DNA of 64,000 nucleotides from Atrichornis clamosus (Eukaryota; Chordata; Aves; Passeriformes; Menuridae): the NCBI GenBank assembly GCA_013400975.1, contig WBMZ01012066.1:38579-102578 (forward strand), given 5' to 3'. How positions within the stretch are numbered: the stretch's first letter is position 1; each line of letters starts with the position of its first letter. A program made the translations under genes and the position numbers. Below the pieces are notes generated by a model. The model searched no databases. It had not been told where the DNA came from and was given only the letters and a program-made list of their open reading frames with translations. Below are positions 24,870 through 37,899 of this stretch, piece by piece.

Positions 24870-27800
24870 CTAGATTGGAAACTCACAAGTTTTCAGTGGC
24901 CTTTCCCCCATGGCCCTCTCATCCTTCCACACTAAAACTGATGAATCAATGTACAGTTTTGGCACATATAGAGAGAGATCACATCACATCTATTGAGGAG
25001 TAAGCTAGAGAGTGGTGAAAGTCTCATAAATTAAGATTTTTACAGACTGTGAAGAAGCAGGAATCTAAGAGATTGCTAAAATCTCATTTGAGGTTTAATC
25101 TAAGGATTAATCTAAAACTGTGACTAATACACTTTGAGGGCTTAGTGTTCCACCAGTTATGTTAAAGCATATGCTAAATTTTACAGGGTCAAGAATATGT
25201 CTAAATTCTACACTAATAGAAGTTGGTCACTGCTGAGAAAACATGTGGGGGGAATGAACAAATTACAAGGAAAAGCTTCCTTCTTCTCTGGAATTCATTC
25301 TGGAAACAACTAAGTTTTTTTCATTCATAGTATCAAAAGGGAGTCCCATGTTCAACCACAGTGTGAGGACTAAGCTGGGAAAGCATGGATACCTCTTTAT
25401 CCAGGTTAGTGTTAAAAGTCACAAGAAGACTACATTTTTCATGACTAAAATAACCTGAAACCCTACAACTTCTCTAACCTACTGCTTTAAAGGAGGAGGT
25501 TTCAGGAGACACTTTGCAGGGCATTATGTTTTCAAGGAAAGGTTGGACACTTTTAAAATCAGGCAAATTTAAGGAGTTTCAAATGACGTATTAGAATATC
25601 TCTCTTTTTTCAACAGACTCTTTTCAGTAAATTTGTATTTCCTGAACTTTTCATAAACCTTATTTTGGGATCTTGCTGTCATTAAAACATTTTTTTTTTT
25701 CAGAGTCTTACAGTGAGGTAATCTCTTTTAAAGACAGAGATCAGATTTTAATTTTTTCTTAGCTCACTCAAAATGTTGCTGATTTGCTGTTGTATATACA
25801 GAACCGCAACAAGGTTGATTAATAGAAGCAAAATAGCTGGTAGTTTTCATCCATTACAAAATTGCTTGTAACTTTTAAAATTTGTTTAGCAGACCAACAG
25901 AGAGAATAACTTTGTCCACTTCCATATGGAGAAACCTTCCTCTTCCTAATACCTGACACACTTTCACACTCCAGGGCTCACTTTAAAGCAGAAAATATCT
26001 CTGCATTAAAGGAACAATCTCTAGCAATCCACAAAACAAATTATTCATTTATCATACTTAGCCCTGTTTCAGAACAAAAGCTTTTATGATGACATACCTG
26101 CACTCTGTTTCCTAGTTTTAGGGATGTAAAACCAGATCATGTCTGTCATGATTGTCATCATTATTGTCATGACAACATGGTCATTACAACATGAGAAGAA
26201 AGAAATATTCTCACTAATTCCTTAGGCAAAGAATAAAGTCTTGAGCAATAGAAAGACCAAATATTAACCCTAAACCTGAGGCTATTTCAAAAAGCCTTTG
26301 GAGAAAAGAAGGATAAGTTCAAAAGAAGGATGAGTTTTCTCCATCTTGGCTGGTGGTAAAATAAGCCTAAGCTCAACTCTTTGCATGATCAACACTGAAG
26401 GAGACTTAAAAAAATAGAAGTGGCAAGGGTCAAGACTAGCTGGGTCTTTCATCTTCATCCCTGATCTTCTCCATTGATTTGCCAACTTGAAATACCTACT
26501 GCAGGATAATAACTGGTCCCCCAGAGGCATAATGTTTTTAAGATGTGAAGGTTGCTACTCCTCATCTTCCTCTTTAAAAAAAAAAAAAAGGAAGTAAAAG
26601 GTTCTTGAATCAGATGACTTGTTGATGGCAAATATGGTATTTGAATTATGAGTACATCAGAGAAACACATCAGTGAGTTTTGCCTTAAGAAATGTGGAAG
26701 ATAAATATGTAACTATAGAGCACTGGCATATATAGGAGTGTGCTTTCCAGCAGAGTGAAGCATTAGGTATCGAGTGCTGGATGAAACAGGCTGATGTTTG
26801 GTGCTAAACATTGGCAGCTGGCCACTAACTGTAAAGCAAGCTCCAATACAAGCCGCTGTATGTGCTCAGCCAGCATGAAAGATTCTGAACAGGAAAACTT
26901 TCACATTTAAAATACATCTAAATGGAACCTGGGGAGAGAAAAAGAAACAAAAACCAAAAAGAAAATGAGAAAAATGGATCCAGCAAGCGTGAGCCTGTCT
27001 CTCAGTTCAAGTAGACACCCTTTTTTGATGTGGTTCAGCACTAAGAGGAGAGGTGAGTGTCCCTCCTGATAGGAATGTTTGCTGGCCACATAAAAGACTA
27101 GAGGGTCCTGATGCAAGATCACTGTTGATTAAAGCCTTTGCCTGAAGAAGAATATTTCTTATTGCTGAATACACCCAGTGAATTAAGTTTCTAGAATGCC
27201 CAAGTATATCAAAAAACGTAGATCATCACCATTCTTACTAAAATTTAGGTAACCTCTATTAAATGTTTTAATACCAGTATTTTCTGTGAATAAGAAGTAT
27301 TATCTTCTACTAATAAGTGCCCATGAAGAGAAATAACACTTCCCCCAAACTAAAAAAAAACGGAAGAAAGGACCAGAAGAAAAACAGAGAAAGGGTTATA
27401 GTTAAATCTCTGATTGAGCTTATAAAAACACTCAGACTGTTATGAGAGTCCATGCTCAGGACTTTCAGATACTGTGTTTCATGTCAAGAGGGATCCACTC
27501 ACAGTTGTTTTACAAAAAACTTTACTTGTTTGGAAATTGAAGATGGCTGACCATTGCATGTATTGGGTTTTTTGTATTTATTTTTTCCAGCCAGGCATCA
27601 TTCTGTTAGCTTAAAAATTAATCATAAGCAGTGAGCAAAAAAAAAATATTTTTCTAATGAAAGAAATCAACAATGATTGAAAAAGGCAGGAACTGATTTA
27701 AATTATTCTTGCCAAAAAGTGAAAAAATGCACTCGTACTCTAACTGGAAACCGAATCTAAAATCACAATAATAATTTCCTTCTAGAAGGGGAGGGAATTT

Positions 27801-30800
27801 AGACCAACACATATAGGGATAAAAGCTCTTAGAATCGTTTAAAGAAAATGTCACCTACATCTTTGGAAGTAGAGTTGACAATATTTTCATGATTTATTAA
27901 CTTTCACAGGGCAACAGCTGCTCTTTCAAAGTTAAGTTGCACAATCAAAACACCCATAGCACTTTTTGGCTCCAGAGGTTTCCAAAATTGACTTGATTCT
28001 CAAGTAGTTTTTGCCTTTCTGTTCCTCAGGTCAAAGATGCAAGTGGGCAGGACAAGTCTACAGTATTTCTTTGTGGGCTATTATGTCTGGAATGCCTCTA
28101 CTTCTGGGAAGAAGGTTAATGAGTAAGAAAAAAGAGAGACTGGAATAAATTATAATGATAACTGAAAATGGACCATAACTTCAAAATCTAAACCCCAACT
28201 AAAATGCTTAGGGATTTTAAGTTCTTTTGTATTTTAAAAGTGTGTTATCAGATGCACTTTTGCACTGTAAAGTTATTTCTAAGCCAAAATAGAATATGAA
28301 ATTGTAAGATAAATGCTAAAATGAAAAGAAGGAAGACCTAGAAATCTTCTAAGAAAGTCAATTGTTAAGAACCTTCCTTGTAGTGCTGACAAGTAAACTG
28401 TTCTCAATAACTTTGCCAAAATGCTCATAGGCTTTCATTCATGTAAACAGAGCCTTTCCCCAGTTTAAATTGCAAAGTACACAGGCATACTCAGGCATAT
28501 TTCAGCCTTCTCTCCACATTCTTTACTGCTTGCTTTTGTAGTTCAAACACACTATGTGGGGGCTCAAATGGTCTATTAGTGGTGAAACCACACTTCCAAA
28601 TTCCAGTAAAGACACTGAAGCTGAGTAAAATTTGTCATTGTAGAATTTTGACTGGGTTCTTATGAAATCCAAGCATATTATTTACAACTCTTTTGACCTC
28701 TCTAAAGTTTCTTCAGTTTCACCCTTGCTGGAGCTGAAGTAGAGTAAAGCATTTCCTTTTTTTTTTTCTCACCAATTATTTATGCTTCATTGTCTACTTT
28801 GACAAGAGAGTACTTCCCAAAGAAGAATTCTCCTTTGCATTTTTTTCAATTTTTCAATTGCACAGAATATAACATTTTCTGAATAGCTTATGTCGTTGTG
28901 CTGGATCTAGTAGAACGGCCTCAACAGATCTGCATAGACAGAGAAAATTCATTTCTGTGAGAGCAAAGGGATTTTCTGTTTCTTTCTCACTTTCTTTCCA
29001 AAACTACCCTAGGATGCTGAATGTACTTTATGTTTTATTTTGAAAATATGAAATCAGGAGAGAAGCAATCAAAATAAGCTATGGAAGTCACTCTGCCAAA
29101 GAGAGAGGAATAATCTAATATACATCACCTCATGAACTCCCCTCTGTTTTAATCTTACATATGTAGAGGTAAAAAGAGTATCTATCTACCTTAAAAATTT
29201 CCTGATGCAAAATGAATCTAGCAGAATCTCAAATACTTGTAGCAATGAGAAAAATCTTGGATGTAAATTCCAATGACTGTTTTGCATTCAACGGATTCCT
29301 TTACCATTTGCTTCTCAGATTTCATTTATCCTCTTTCCTACAACTTTTACCACGTCAAGCTTTCTTTCATTTCTTTATAAATAGACTCACTTCAGGTGAA
29401 CCAGGCCGTTAGCAAACTCCTAGGGGCGATTGCAGTGCAGCATTTCCTTGGGGAGACCACTGAGAGGACCCAAGCTCTGGGAGTCACATCAGGGATCAGC
29501 TTGGGCACTCATTTCTCTTTCCATGCTGGGCTCAGTCAGCAGAGAGGCTGGCACCATGACGAGGGCACAAATTGTGCTTTTCCCATGGCTTTTCCCCTGT
29601 GAAGCCCAGACTTGATGGGAATTGCATGGAGGCTGCTACTGCCCCAGCTGCAGAAGTAGGAGCTGAACAAGCACTCACAAGTTACACACTCAGTCACTTA
29701 CTCATGCTGACTAGTGGAAGGGTCAGACAATAATCTGACCTTTAAGAAGTAGCTATCAAAAGAAGGAGGTCAAATCCATTCATTTCCAGAAACAGTGGTA
29801 GAAGTAAACAAAATGTGTTTAGCTGCACATGTGGTAGACTGTATCCTAAGTCTTCCAACATACAGACCACATGTTGTTGCCACTGGCTGTGTCTCCTCTC
29901 AGTCCCAACTTCAAGGAATTCTGCGAGTGGACTAATATTTTCCATGAAGGATACTATTTCCAGAAGATAGTTAATAAAATTATTTTATGAATTAATGTCT
30001 TTTTCCTTGAGAGGCAAGCAAAGTGAGCAGCTCTATATGCAATTTTGCACAGAAAGCCATAGGGGTTCCAGAAACAGAAGAACTCTATTGATGTTCGTGG
30101 GCCATAGAGCAGTGTGACTACATCTATTTGGGGATCCTGTGAGAGGACAGACCACCAGTCAGAGCTAGTTCCTCTCCTCCAACCTCACCTAACACAAATG
30201 TTTATTAGCCTGCTATTCCTGGTGCCGTGGCGATGGCACAAAGCAGCTGCCTTAAGACTGACACAATGTGGTGGCTTCGTTGCATGCCAGAACACTGCTC
30301 AGCTCTGCACTCCAGCAGGGTTCCAAGGAGAACTCTAACCCCAGAGACCACAGATTTGGCTTTTTTAAAGTCATGATTCGTGCACATTAACTAGGAAAAG
30401 TAGGACACAACACATGCTCCTATTCTCAAGGCCTTCACTGCCAAGGCTGAAGTGATCTCTGACCTTTTTCAAATTGTAAATTAACTGTTGTTTTTGTTTT
30501 CCTTGAGGTTGCTGTATGATGAAAGAATCTACTCTGAAGAATAAGAATTTAATGGCAGTAGCAAGCAGATGTAGATAATGAAACTGTGACAGGGCTACTA
30601 TTTTCAGAACTGTCTTCTGAAAATTTTTTTTTAATTTCAAACAAATATATATACACACATGCACAGACGGAGAAAGCAAGCTATCCAAACTTTAATGAAA
30701 TTTGGCTATTTCTCTTCAGGCTACAGAAGAAAAAGATTTTTTTTTTCTTTGTGTTTAGATATTCATCTGAGCCTCAGAGAGGAAGGATAATGAGGAGTTT

Positions 30801-32470
30801 CATACAGTTTGGGGTCCCAAACTCCTTAAAAACATTCAAGAAGCCTACTAAAGTCATCGTACTCTATTTTTTACTTGTTAAGATAAGGAATACAGTTTTT
30901 TGTAAAGAAAGTCCTATTTCCTCTGTGAAGTGAATTTCTCTGGATGTCTTTTAATATCATATGATTAGCAAGATGCACTACAGGGATAACACATGTTATA
31001 TGGCAGGAGTGAGGGTGACATTAAGCTGCCTTATTTTCTCCATATCAAATAAACATGATTTTTATATAAAATAGATCTTAGGAAAGTATTCAGTGATTGA
31101 TCAGTATGCCTTTTTAGAATTTTAAAGGAGTCTGTTTAGATCACATAAACAATGTTTTATTTTTAAATCTAAGTTGTTTTCCAGCTGCATTGCTATATGT
31201 CTGTCACTGTTTAAACATTTTATTTAGAGAGCTAAGGAAGGATAGTTCATCACATAGGTAGTCCTGGGTGTATTTTGTTTTCCTGTCATAGATTATTTTA
31301 TTGTGCAACTCACCTACTCTCTGGCAAACTTTGCTACATTCCACACAGTGTTAAGCACAGATTTCTGCAAAAAAATGATGATCCTTCTTCACACTAATGG
31401 ATAAGTATTAATTTCATGCTGCTTTTTAGAATTTAATAATGTTACTCTTGCATATAATTTTTAATTTAGAATGTATCTTATGCATATATATAAATATTTA
31501 GTCAGCTTAAGACCAAATTCTCTCCTTATCTGTAAAAATGAAGAAATGTTGAAGAATGCAAAATAGTTTTTACTGACAAAGAATTTCTGAAATAAGCTCC
31601 AGCTTTGTGTATTGACTTTTAGTTGTGAACAATAGTAAGAGTAAGATAATTCAGCCTTTACAACCAGTACAGAAAGCTGAATCTGTCTCATTTTCAGCAT
31701 TAAGCAATACATGAAACCCACCTGGGGATCCTGGGAAAGCCCATTCAACACTCATTTTCAGCTTTGTTTTGTTTTTCTCCTCCCACTTCCCAGCCTACAT
31801 GAACACTGAAGGACATACAATCCTTCTTGTTTTCCCACCTGTAACAAAGTACACTGGAGCAAAAGCCCTGCTAGAATAACTCAGTCACAAATGCTCTCTT
31901 AACCCATTACAGCTGCACCAGACTTATAAATTGGCTGCATGTGCTGTGTTCTTTCACTTTAAATACACTCTACCTTTAGAGGTTACTCTTTAAGCTATCT
32001 TCTGTTGCCATAGGCACACTAGGTTGAACAGATCTAGTTAAACACAAACAAGACAAAAATAAAATGTGTGAACCTGTGCCTTGAGAAAAAGACACCCTGC
32101 CTTTTCCAAGGATTCCACAGAATGAGCATTTTTGACAATATTTATATATGCTGGGTTTTCAACTCTACCTTGGACCTCCAGCGTACAACGATTCTACACA
32201 TACACACCCACACTGTACACACATTGGCATATGGTATTTACAGTACACCTTCCATATTATCATATAACTTTCTTATTTCCCACTATGAAACACAGAGAAA
32301 ATTTATGCCGTGTTGCATACAGTATGCTGTGTTCAAGTGAACTTTACTACATACAAAGTTTCAAGAGCAGGTCTGTGCGAATCATTAACTTTTCAAAAGG
32401 CACCAGTTCCCTTCTGTCACTAATGACATGCGTAACAGTTTAATGTAATGCTACTTTTAATTATCAGAGC
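24870..32470. other. Long AT-rich stretch without recognised genes
   Basis: About 7.6 kb with no transposon, RNA gene or well-supported exon that I can identify. A poly(A) run lies at about 26576-26589. A GC-richer patch at about 29395-29650 carries overlapping plus-strand frames (29396-29615) without family motifs. The 115-codon plus frame (30586-30933) and the 105-codon minus frame (30371-30688) overlap antisense and look like chance. Confidence 0.4.
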
Positions 32471-32479
32471 CCTTTCTTT

Positions 32480-33000
32480 TAAATATCAAATTTCCCTCTC
32501 TAAATTGTCCTGAGTTCTCTTTACAGTCTCATCTGTCACTGTAAATGTCATCACTTTATTCCTCCTTTGGATGCAGTGACAGGCCCACTCTTATCCCCAG
32601 CTTTATCTCTTTTTCCATCCTTTATTGTACTACAAAGATCCCTCTTTCATAGTTTACAGCTGTATCCGCTTTCCACACGTGGCAAATGATTGCCTCGGTA
32701 AAGGTATTTTCTGTTTCAATCTTGCATTTTCCCAAGGGAGAACAAAAGGGACAAGCTTTCTGGAGTTGGTTTCACTGAGAAAATTGTTTAGAATTGCCTC
32801 ATTCCTCAACAGATTAACGAATGCATACAATCCCGGCTTAAGTGCTATTGTACAGCACAATTTGTCCATTATACTTTGTCCCTTCCATTTATAAAACCCC
32901 CTCACCAATTAAAGTAATACAGCCTTCCAATACCTGCTCCCAATTAAATCTGAGCTGTATTACCTGCCTTGATGCAGCTGGTCACAGATTCCTACCACTT
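32480..33000. promoter_or_regulatory. Candidate conserved-element-like unique block
   Basis: Non-repetitive sequence of balanced composition with several factor-like words. ATTGTACAGCACAAT is an everted pair of SOX-like half-sites at about 32846-32860. TTTGTCC occurs twice nearby, and CACGTGG is an E-box at about 32677. There are also AATTAA and TAATTAA-type homeodomain cores. This is the texture of vertebrate non-coding regulatory elements. Plus and minus frames of about 85-89 codons overlap here but lack any family signature. Function and conservation are inferred, not shown. Confidence 0.2.
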
Positions 33001-34946
33001 ACTAGCATTCATTAGACCAATTCATTATATGGGGGCTGGTGGCAGGAATTCAAGCTACCAGCTTTATTCAGAGGCCATCAAAATTATCAGCTTTCAGCAT
33101 AAGGCCCCAATAAGAACAGGATTAAGTGAAGGGAGAGGGAATTCATACAGTAGCAAAATGTCATTGTTTCTACTTTGCTCCTGTCTCTTCTAGATCAGTG
33201 CATCAGGAGCATCCATTGGGTGTACAAAAGAAGACAGCTGGTCACAATTGGAAGAAAGCCTTTCACTCATTTGCTTTCAGTATAGCTCCTAATTTTGTCT
33301 TCCTGTGCCTCTTGCCTCCCAGGCTCCTTGCTCCAAAAGATAGCCTTTTGTCTGATCTGGAGCCTACTTACAGATGTGATCATTAACCACTTAAGGTCTG
33401 TTGCTGCAGACTGGCTCAGTACAGTTTAAAAAAATTTTTCACTTATTGTGACAAAACCCCCTAAATTTTCTGGCAACAAGAAAAATCACTGAATTGCTGA
33501 GGTTTTACTGCCGAGTAATGGGGCTTTTCCAGGCTTTTCCATGTGCTCCCGAGGTGCCCTGCTAGGTGACAGTATACAGCATGTCTAGTTATGCAGCAGG
33601 AAAAAATCATGTGCTGCTCTGAAGTGGTTTAAGTGTCAATGACCACTCTGTAACTAGAGCTTTACCGGAGGGTGGTGAAAGCAAGACAAGTGGCCACATC
33701 ACAGCCTTTGGGGCTGTTACAAGAAAAGGGATTGGGTCAGGGGAAAGGGAGATTTATCCTTACTTGTTCCTCGGAGGTGGCACGAAGGTGTTGCACGCCA
33801 GCTCTGCCCACTCCAAAGCTGACTGGTCATGTCATGGCCTGCTGCTGGCATGTCTAAGGATGGTGCAAATAGGGAGATTAAAAAGAGAGGAAAAACAATA
33901 ATATTACCAGTGAATGTAGTGAAAGGAGAGGCTTGAAAAACTCAATCTAGTCAATTTTTGGACGAATTTTAAGCTGATTCTTTACTGCAAACACTCATCT
34001 CTTATCAAGGATCAGCAACACATGCACATCCATAGCATTTTTTAAGGTGGTGGAGGATGTATATTAGTGTTTTCCTCTCAATTAACTTCTAGGCAATTTT
34101 CCCAGCTAAATACATAACATCTTTGGCAACATGCCAACCAAAACCTTAAGACCCAACACTAAATTCTGTACTTATACAGGCAGCTTAGATTTTCGTGTGG
34201 TGAACTGGAAGAATGCCAGTAGCTCCCACCATAAACCTAGCAGTAGGAACACTATATATATTTTTTTATCAAGAAACTCTATTTTGCTTTTCTAAGACCA
34301 CTTGAAAACTGCACCATTTTAATGTTCCTTTAGCACAAAATAAAAGAAAGATTTAACCTGCTATTAAATTAACCCAATTAGCCATTTATTTCATGTAACC
34401 TTACACTTCTGATGGCATTAAATCAAACACACCAACATGTGGATTTTTTTTCTTTTTTTTTTTGTTGTAAGTTATGGTAATTACACACTGCCTGCTAGAC
34501 AATAAATTTCTCGCTAGACTTTTGCCCTGTTCTTTCTCTCTGGAAGAGGATTATTAGAACAGAAGCATTTCAAGACCCCCCCTGGTATACCTCATGTAAC
34601 ACATGTGTTGGAAAAAGATGGAACATTTATGCACCTTAAGGAATAAAATAAAATAATAAAAAAACCCAGAGAAAAATGGGGGGTGAAAAAAAGAAAAATC
34701 GAACAGTAAAAATGAAAAAGGGAAAACAAGAAAAGAAGGTAAAATATTTACCAAGGAATGGCTTCCGGACATGAATAACTGAAGTGCTGGTGAGAGTAGA
34801 CTTTAACTCTTGTCCCTGTCATTTGACTCAGATCATGTCAGAGGCCACTGTTAGCTGGGTGTTACACTTTTTTCCAATATCATTTTTTGTGGGGGAGTGG
34901 GGTGAAAGAAAACCCAGTTCAAGTAAAACCTGGCAATAATCCATAA

Positions 34947-35576
34947 TCAGAATGCCCAAACCTGTCTCTGCCGCATCCACAAAGAGAGAAGCCAAATATC
35001 CATATGTAACACTATGGCCAACAAGGGCAGGATGGTGTTCCCTGATGTTCCAGCCCTCTTTAGCCCTCCAGGCAATGTCTTTTGTGGCCAGGTTGCCCCT
35101 GCTGCTACCCTGTACTTGACAGTAGGCTCCATCATTTGCTGGTGCCTTTTTGCCTCATTTTCAGGCTGGCAGTGAAGCAGGTTTATCCCAGAGCAGACGA
35201 GGTACTGCAGCCATCCCCAGCGTGTCCCAGGGTCCTGCTGGCAGCACCCTGCACAGTGAGTGTTCAGTGCCCCAGGAGAGGGACCAGGGGCAGCTCCTCC
35301 TCCATGAAGCAGAATTCCCATTGCACACCATGCCTGTGTACAGCTCTGGCAGGAAACTGTCAGCAGCATATTGGGTATCCTCACAAAGCAGAGAGAGTGC
35401 CCTCCTTGGTTCTGTTTAGATGTCTTCCATGGGGCTTACTTTCAAAGATGGCTCTGACTTCTGACCCTGCTGCAGATGGCGTAACTGTTGCCTTGGCAGA
35501 CTGCCACTCACATCCGGTTTTCAGTCTCATGTTCTCTTTCCTTTACAATGTGGGTAGCCCTGCTCCCTGCTTTTAA
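34947..35576. other. GC-richer patch with overlapping antisense open frames
   Basis: A locally GC-rich block holds a 164-codon plus frame (35082-35576) and a 145-codon minus frame (34947-35384). Both are cysteine- and proline-rich, as expected from translating GC-rich non-coding DNA, and neither has a domain, signal peptide or family motif that I know. The texture could come from an old transposon or LTR fragment that I fail to recognise. I do not call either frame a gene. Confidence 0.3.
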
Positions 35577-35589
35577 TTTCTCCTTTGTT

Positions 35590-37550
35590 TTTTTTTCCTC
35601 TCCTCCTCTTCTCTTCTAGTTCCCTGGCAGGCACAGCTCTTTGGCTCCAGAAGCTTGTTAGGTATTTGTCACTAAAGATTTTATTCTTCCTTCCATAAAG
35701 TTCACCCCCGATGACAAAACTAATGAATGACTCTAAGAAGCATCATTATATTCTGGCTAAAGGCAGCCAAGAGAATGGCTGAAATGTCTATCCTTCTCTT
35801 TTTTTTTCCTGACTGTCAGTGTTTTAAATTCTCAATTAACTTCATTTGAAACCCTAGTAAGCATTAACAATCTTTTGAATCTTATGTAGGTTTTTAAATA
35901 TGAAGTGCTTTGTTATCTTCACAGACTTTTAAAGATAGATTGATAAACTGTAAATAGTACAAATTTGATATGGCATCTTCAATTGATATATCTAGAATAC
36001 TTGCTGAAATGAATTGCTTCCAAACCTTTATCTGTTATTAACTCTTCAGGAATCACATAGTATTTGGCAATGTGAAATATGAAGAGTTTGTCTGACAATT
36101 CATAGCCATTACTGTTTAATTCAAATTCAGTATTGGATAAGTTAATTCCTTTTAATTCTGTTTCTTCTCTCTGATGAAACTTTTGTAGCTCAGTTATTTA
36201 CTTCAGCTTTAAAAATTTCTTGCCTCTTTAAAATGATCCCTCTGCAGTTATGGATTTACATATCTTCATATTAAAAGGTAAATGTTTAAAATTTTAACTT
36301 ATGTAATACTTAGAATCACATTTTTGATGTAGAATTGCATTGTGCTCTACGTAAACACCCTCAGTTTTGGACTACCGAGAATCAGGCCAAGATTCCAGTT
36401 TTCTGATTTCACTCTAAAGCAGACTGAGGGAGGGAAGGGAATGAACATGTCCCAAGCTGCCACACCTTTGGATGACAAAGGAATTAATAGAAAGCCTTGG
36501 AGAAAAGTGTTGTAAAGTCTGATCCACAAATTCTGACATAAAAGAGGACATGTCTTTGCACATGTGTTTTGCTGCTCTGAAATGCACTCTTATAGAGCAT
36601 ACTGTTTCCACCTTTTTTTAAATTTTCATTTAATCCTGAAAAAACAAGGCTTGGAGTATTCAAGAAAAGGTAGTTCATGAGATGAGAACAGAATTTCCTC
36701 AAAGGAAAATGAAAAACTTCATTGTAGGTTACCCTTGTCCCTAGTTCCTATTACCTGAATATTTGATGCTGTTGTGTGGTCTCATTCTCTTGCAGCTAAT
36801 TGTTCCCAAGAAATTCAAAACATTCCCAACTTTTAGCTAAACAGATTTCTTCATTTAGACTGAGTCAACAGCTCTGCCTCTGTTGGATGACATTTTCCAG
36901 ACAATGGATTCTTCTGGTGAGGATGAAGGCAATACCAAATACATGTGTGTCAGCTTCATCTTTTTAGCACATAGATCTGTGCTGTTATTGTTTCTTTTTA
37001 GATTATTTCTAGGCAAAGCACTGGGTAAATGAACAAGGAGTTCCCATCTCTCCACCCTATTTGTCTACAGTTTGTGCATTACTTATGCACAAAAAGAAAA
37101 AAAAAGATAAAAAATAGAAAGCTGAAAAAAAGAAAAAGACACACTTTGAGGATTCCTCTTTACAAGAAGATTCTTCCATTTATCTGAATTGCCAGGGCTG
37201 TTCATTTTGGTGAAAACACGCTTTGAAACACATTTTCCAACCTGCCTGAATGCAATCTCAGATGTTATGGAACTGCCACTCTTTGGTTTTGAATTTTTGG
37301 CCTTATATAGAGAAAGTCTTTCCTTATGTTTGTAGGTACACAGTAGCTTCTTTTAATATCTATACTGCCTCCTGACTAGAATGCATTATGTTTCCAAAGA
37401 AATTGGATTCTCAGAGCTTTGTGGGACAGCAGCTGGCTTTCTAACATGCTGTTGTTTCCCACTGGAGGTGATCCAGCTTGCAGGCTGTGATCCCCTGGGG
37501 ATCTGTGGCCTTAGCCCGGCAGGTGTGTGCTTGCTGTCCAAGATTCATAT
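35590..37550. other. Unique AT-rich sequence, no gene seen
   Basis: No recognised repeat or exon. Purine-rich runs (AAAAAGAAAAAAAA type) occur near 37088-37140. Confidence 0.4.
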
Positions 37551-37558
37551 AACCCATT

Positions 37559-37723
37559 CAGTTGTGTGTTCAGGTACCACACCACAAATTATTGGAACTT
37601 CACTTAGCTATTTTCAGTTGTGTGTTCAGGTACCACACCACAAATTATTGGAACTTCACTTAGCTATTTTCAGTTGTGTGTTCAGGTACCACACCACAAA
37701 TTATTGGAACTTCACTTAGCTAT
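37559..37723. repeat. Minisatellite: three near-perfect 56-bp units
   Basis: Units start at 37559, 37615 and 37671, each opening CAGTTGTGTGTTCAGGTACC. Two units are complete and identical as far as I can read. The third diverges after ACTTAGCTAT. The period of 56 is not a multiple of three, so the 112-codon plus frame over this region (37381-37719) reads each copy in a different frame, which argues against coding function. The near-identity points to recent expansion. Confidence 0.92.
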
Positions 37724-37899
37724 GTCAGACATTTCCATGAAGAATTTCAGTGATGTGTAGATACTGCCTTAGAATGATTTTGGTCTTCTTTCATTTATCC
37801 AGAACAATGGCTATGCTTAGCAATGACTAAGAGCCATGGGAAAAGACTACTCTGCAGGTGGCATTGATGCAACCTCTCTGCTCTTCAGCCTGTGCTCTG

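Noticed and set aside
35082..35576. Longest open frame in the window (164 codons, +) as a protein-coding gene
   Set aside because: It overlaps a 145-codon antisense frame in a GC-rich patch, has no domain or signal, and its composition is that expected from GC-rich non-coding DNA.
37559..37723. CRISPR-like array
   Set aside because: The 56-bp units are directly abutting with no variable spacers, and the genome is vertebrate. It is a minisatellite.
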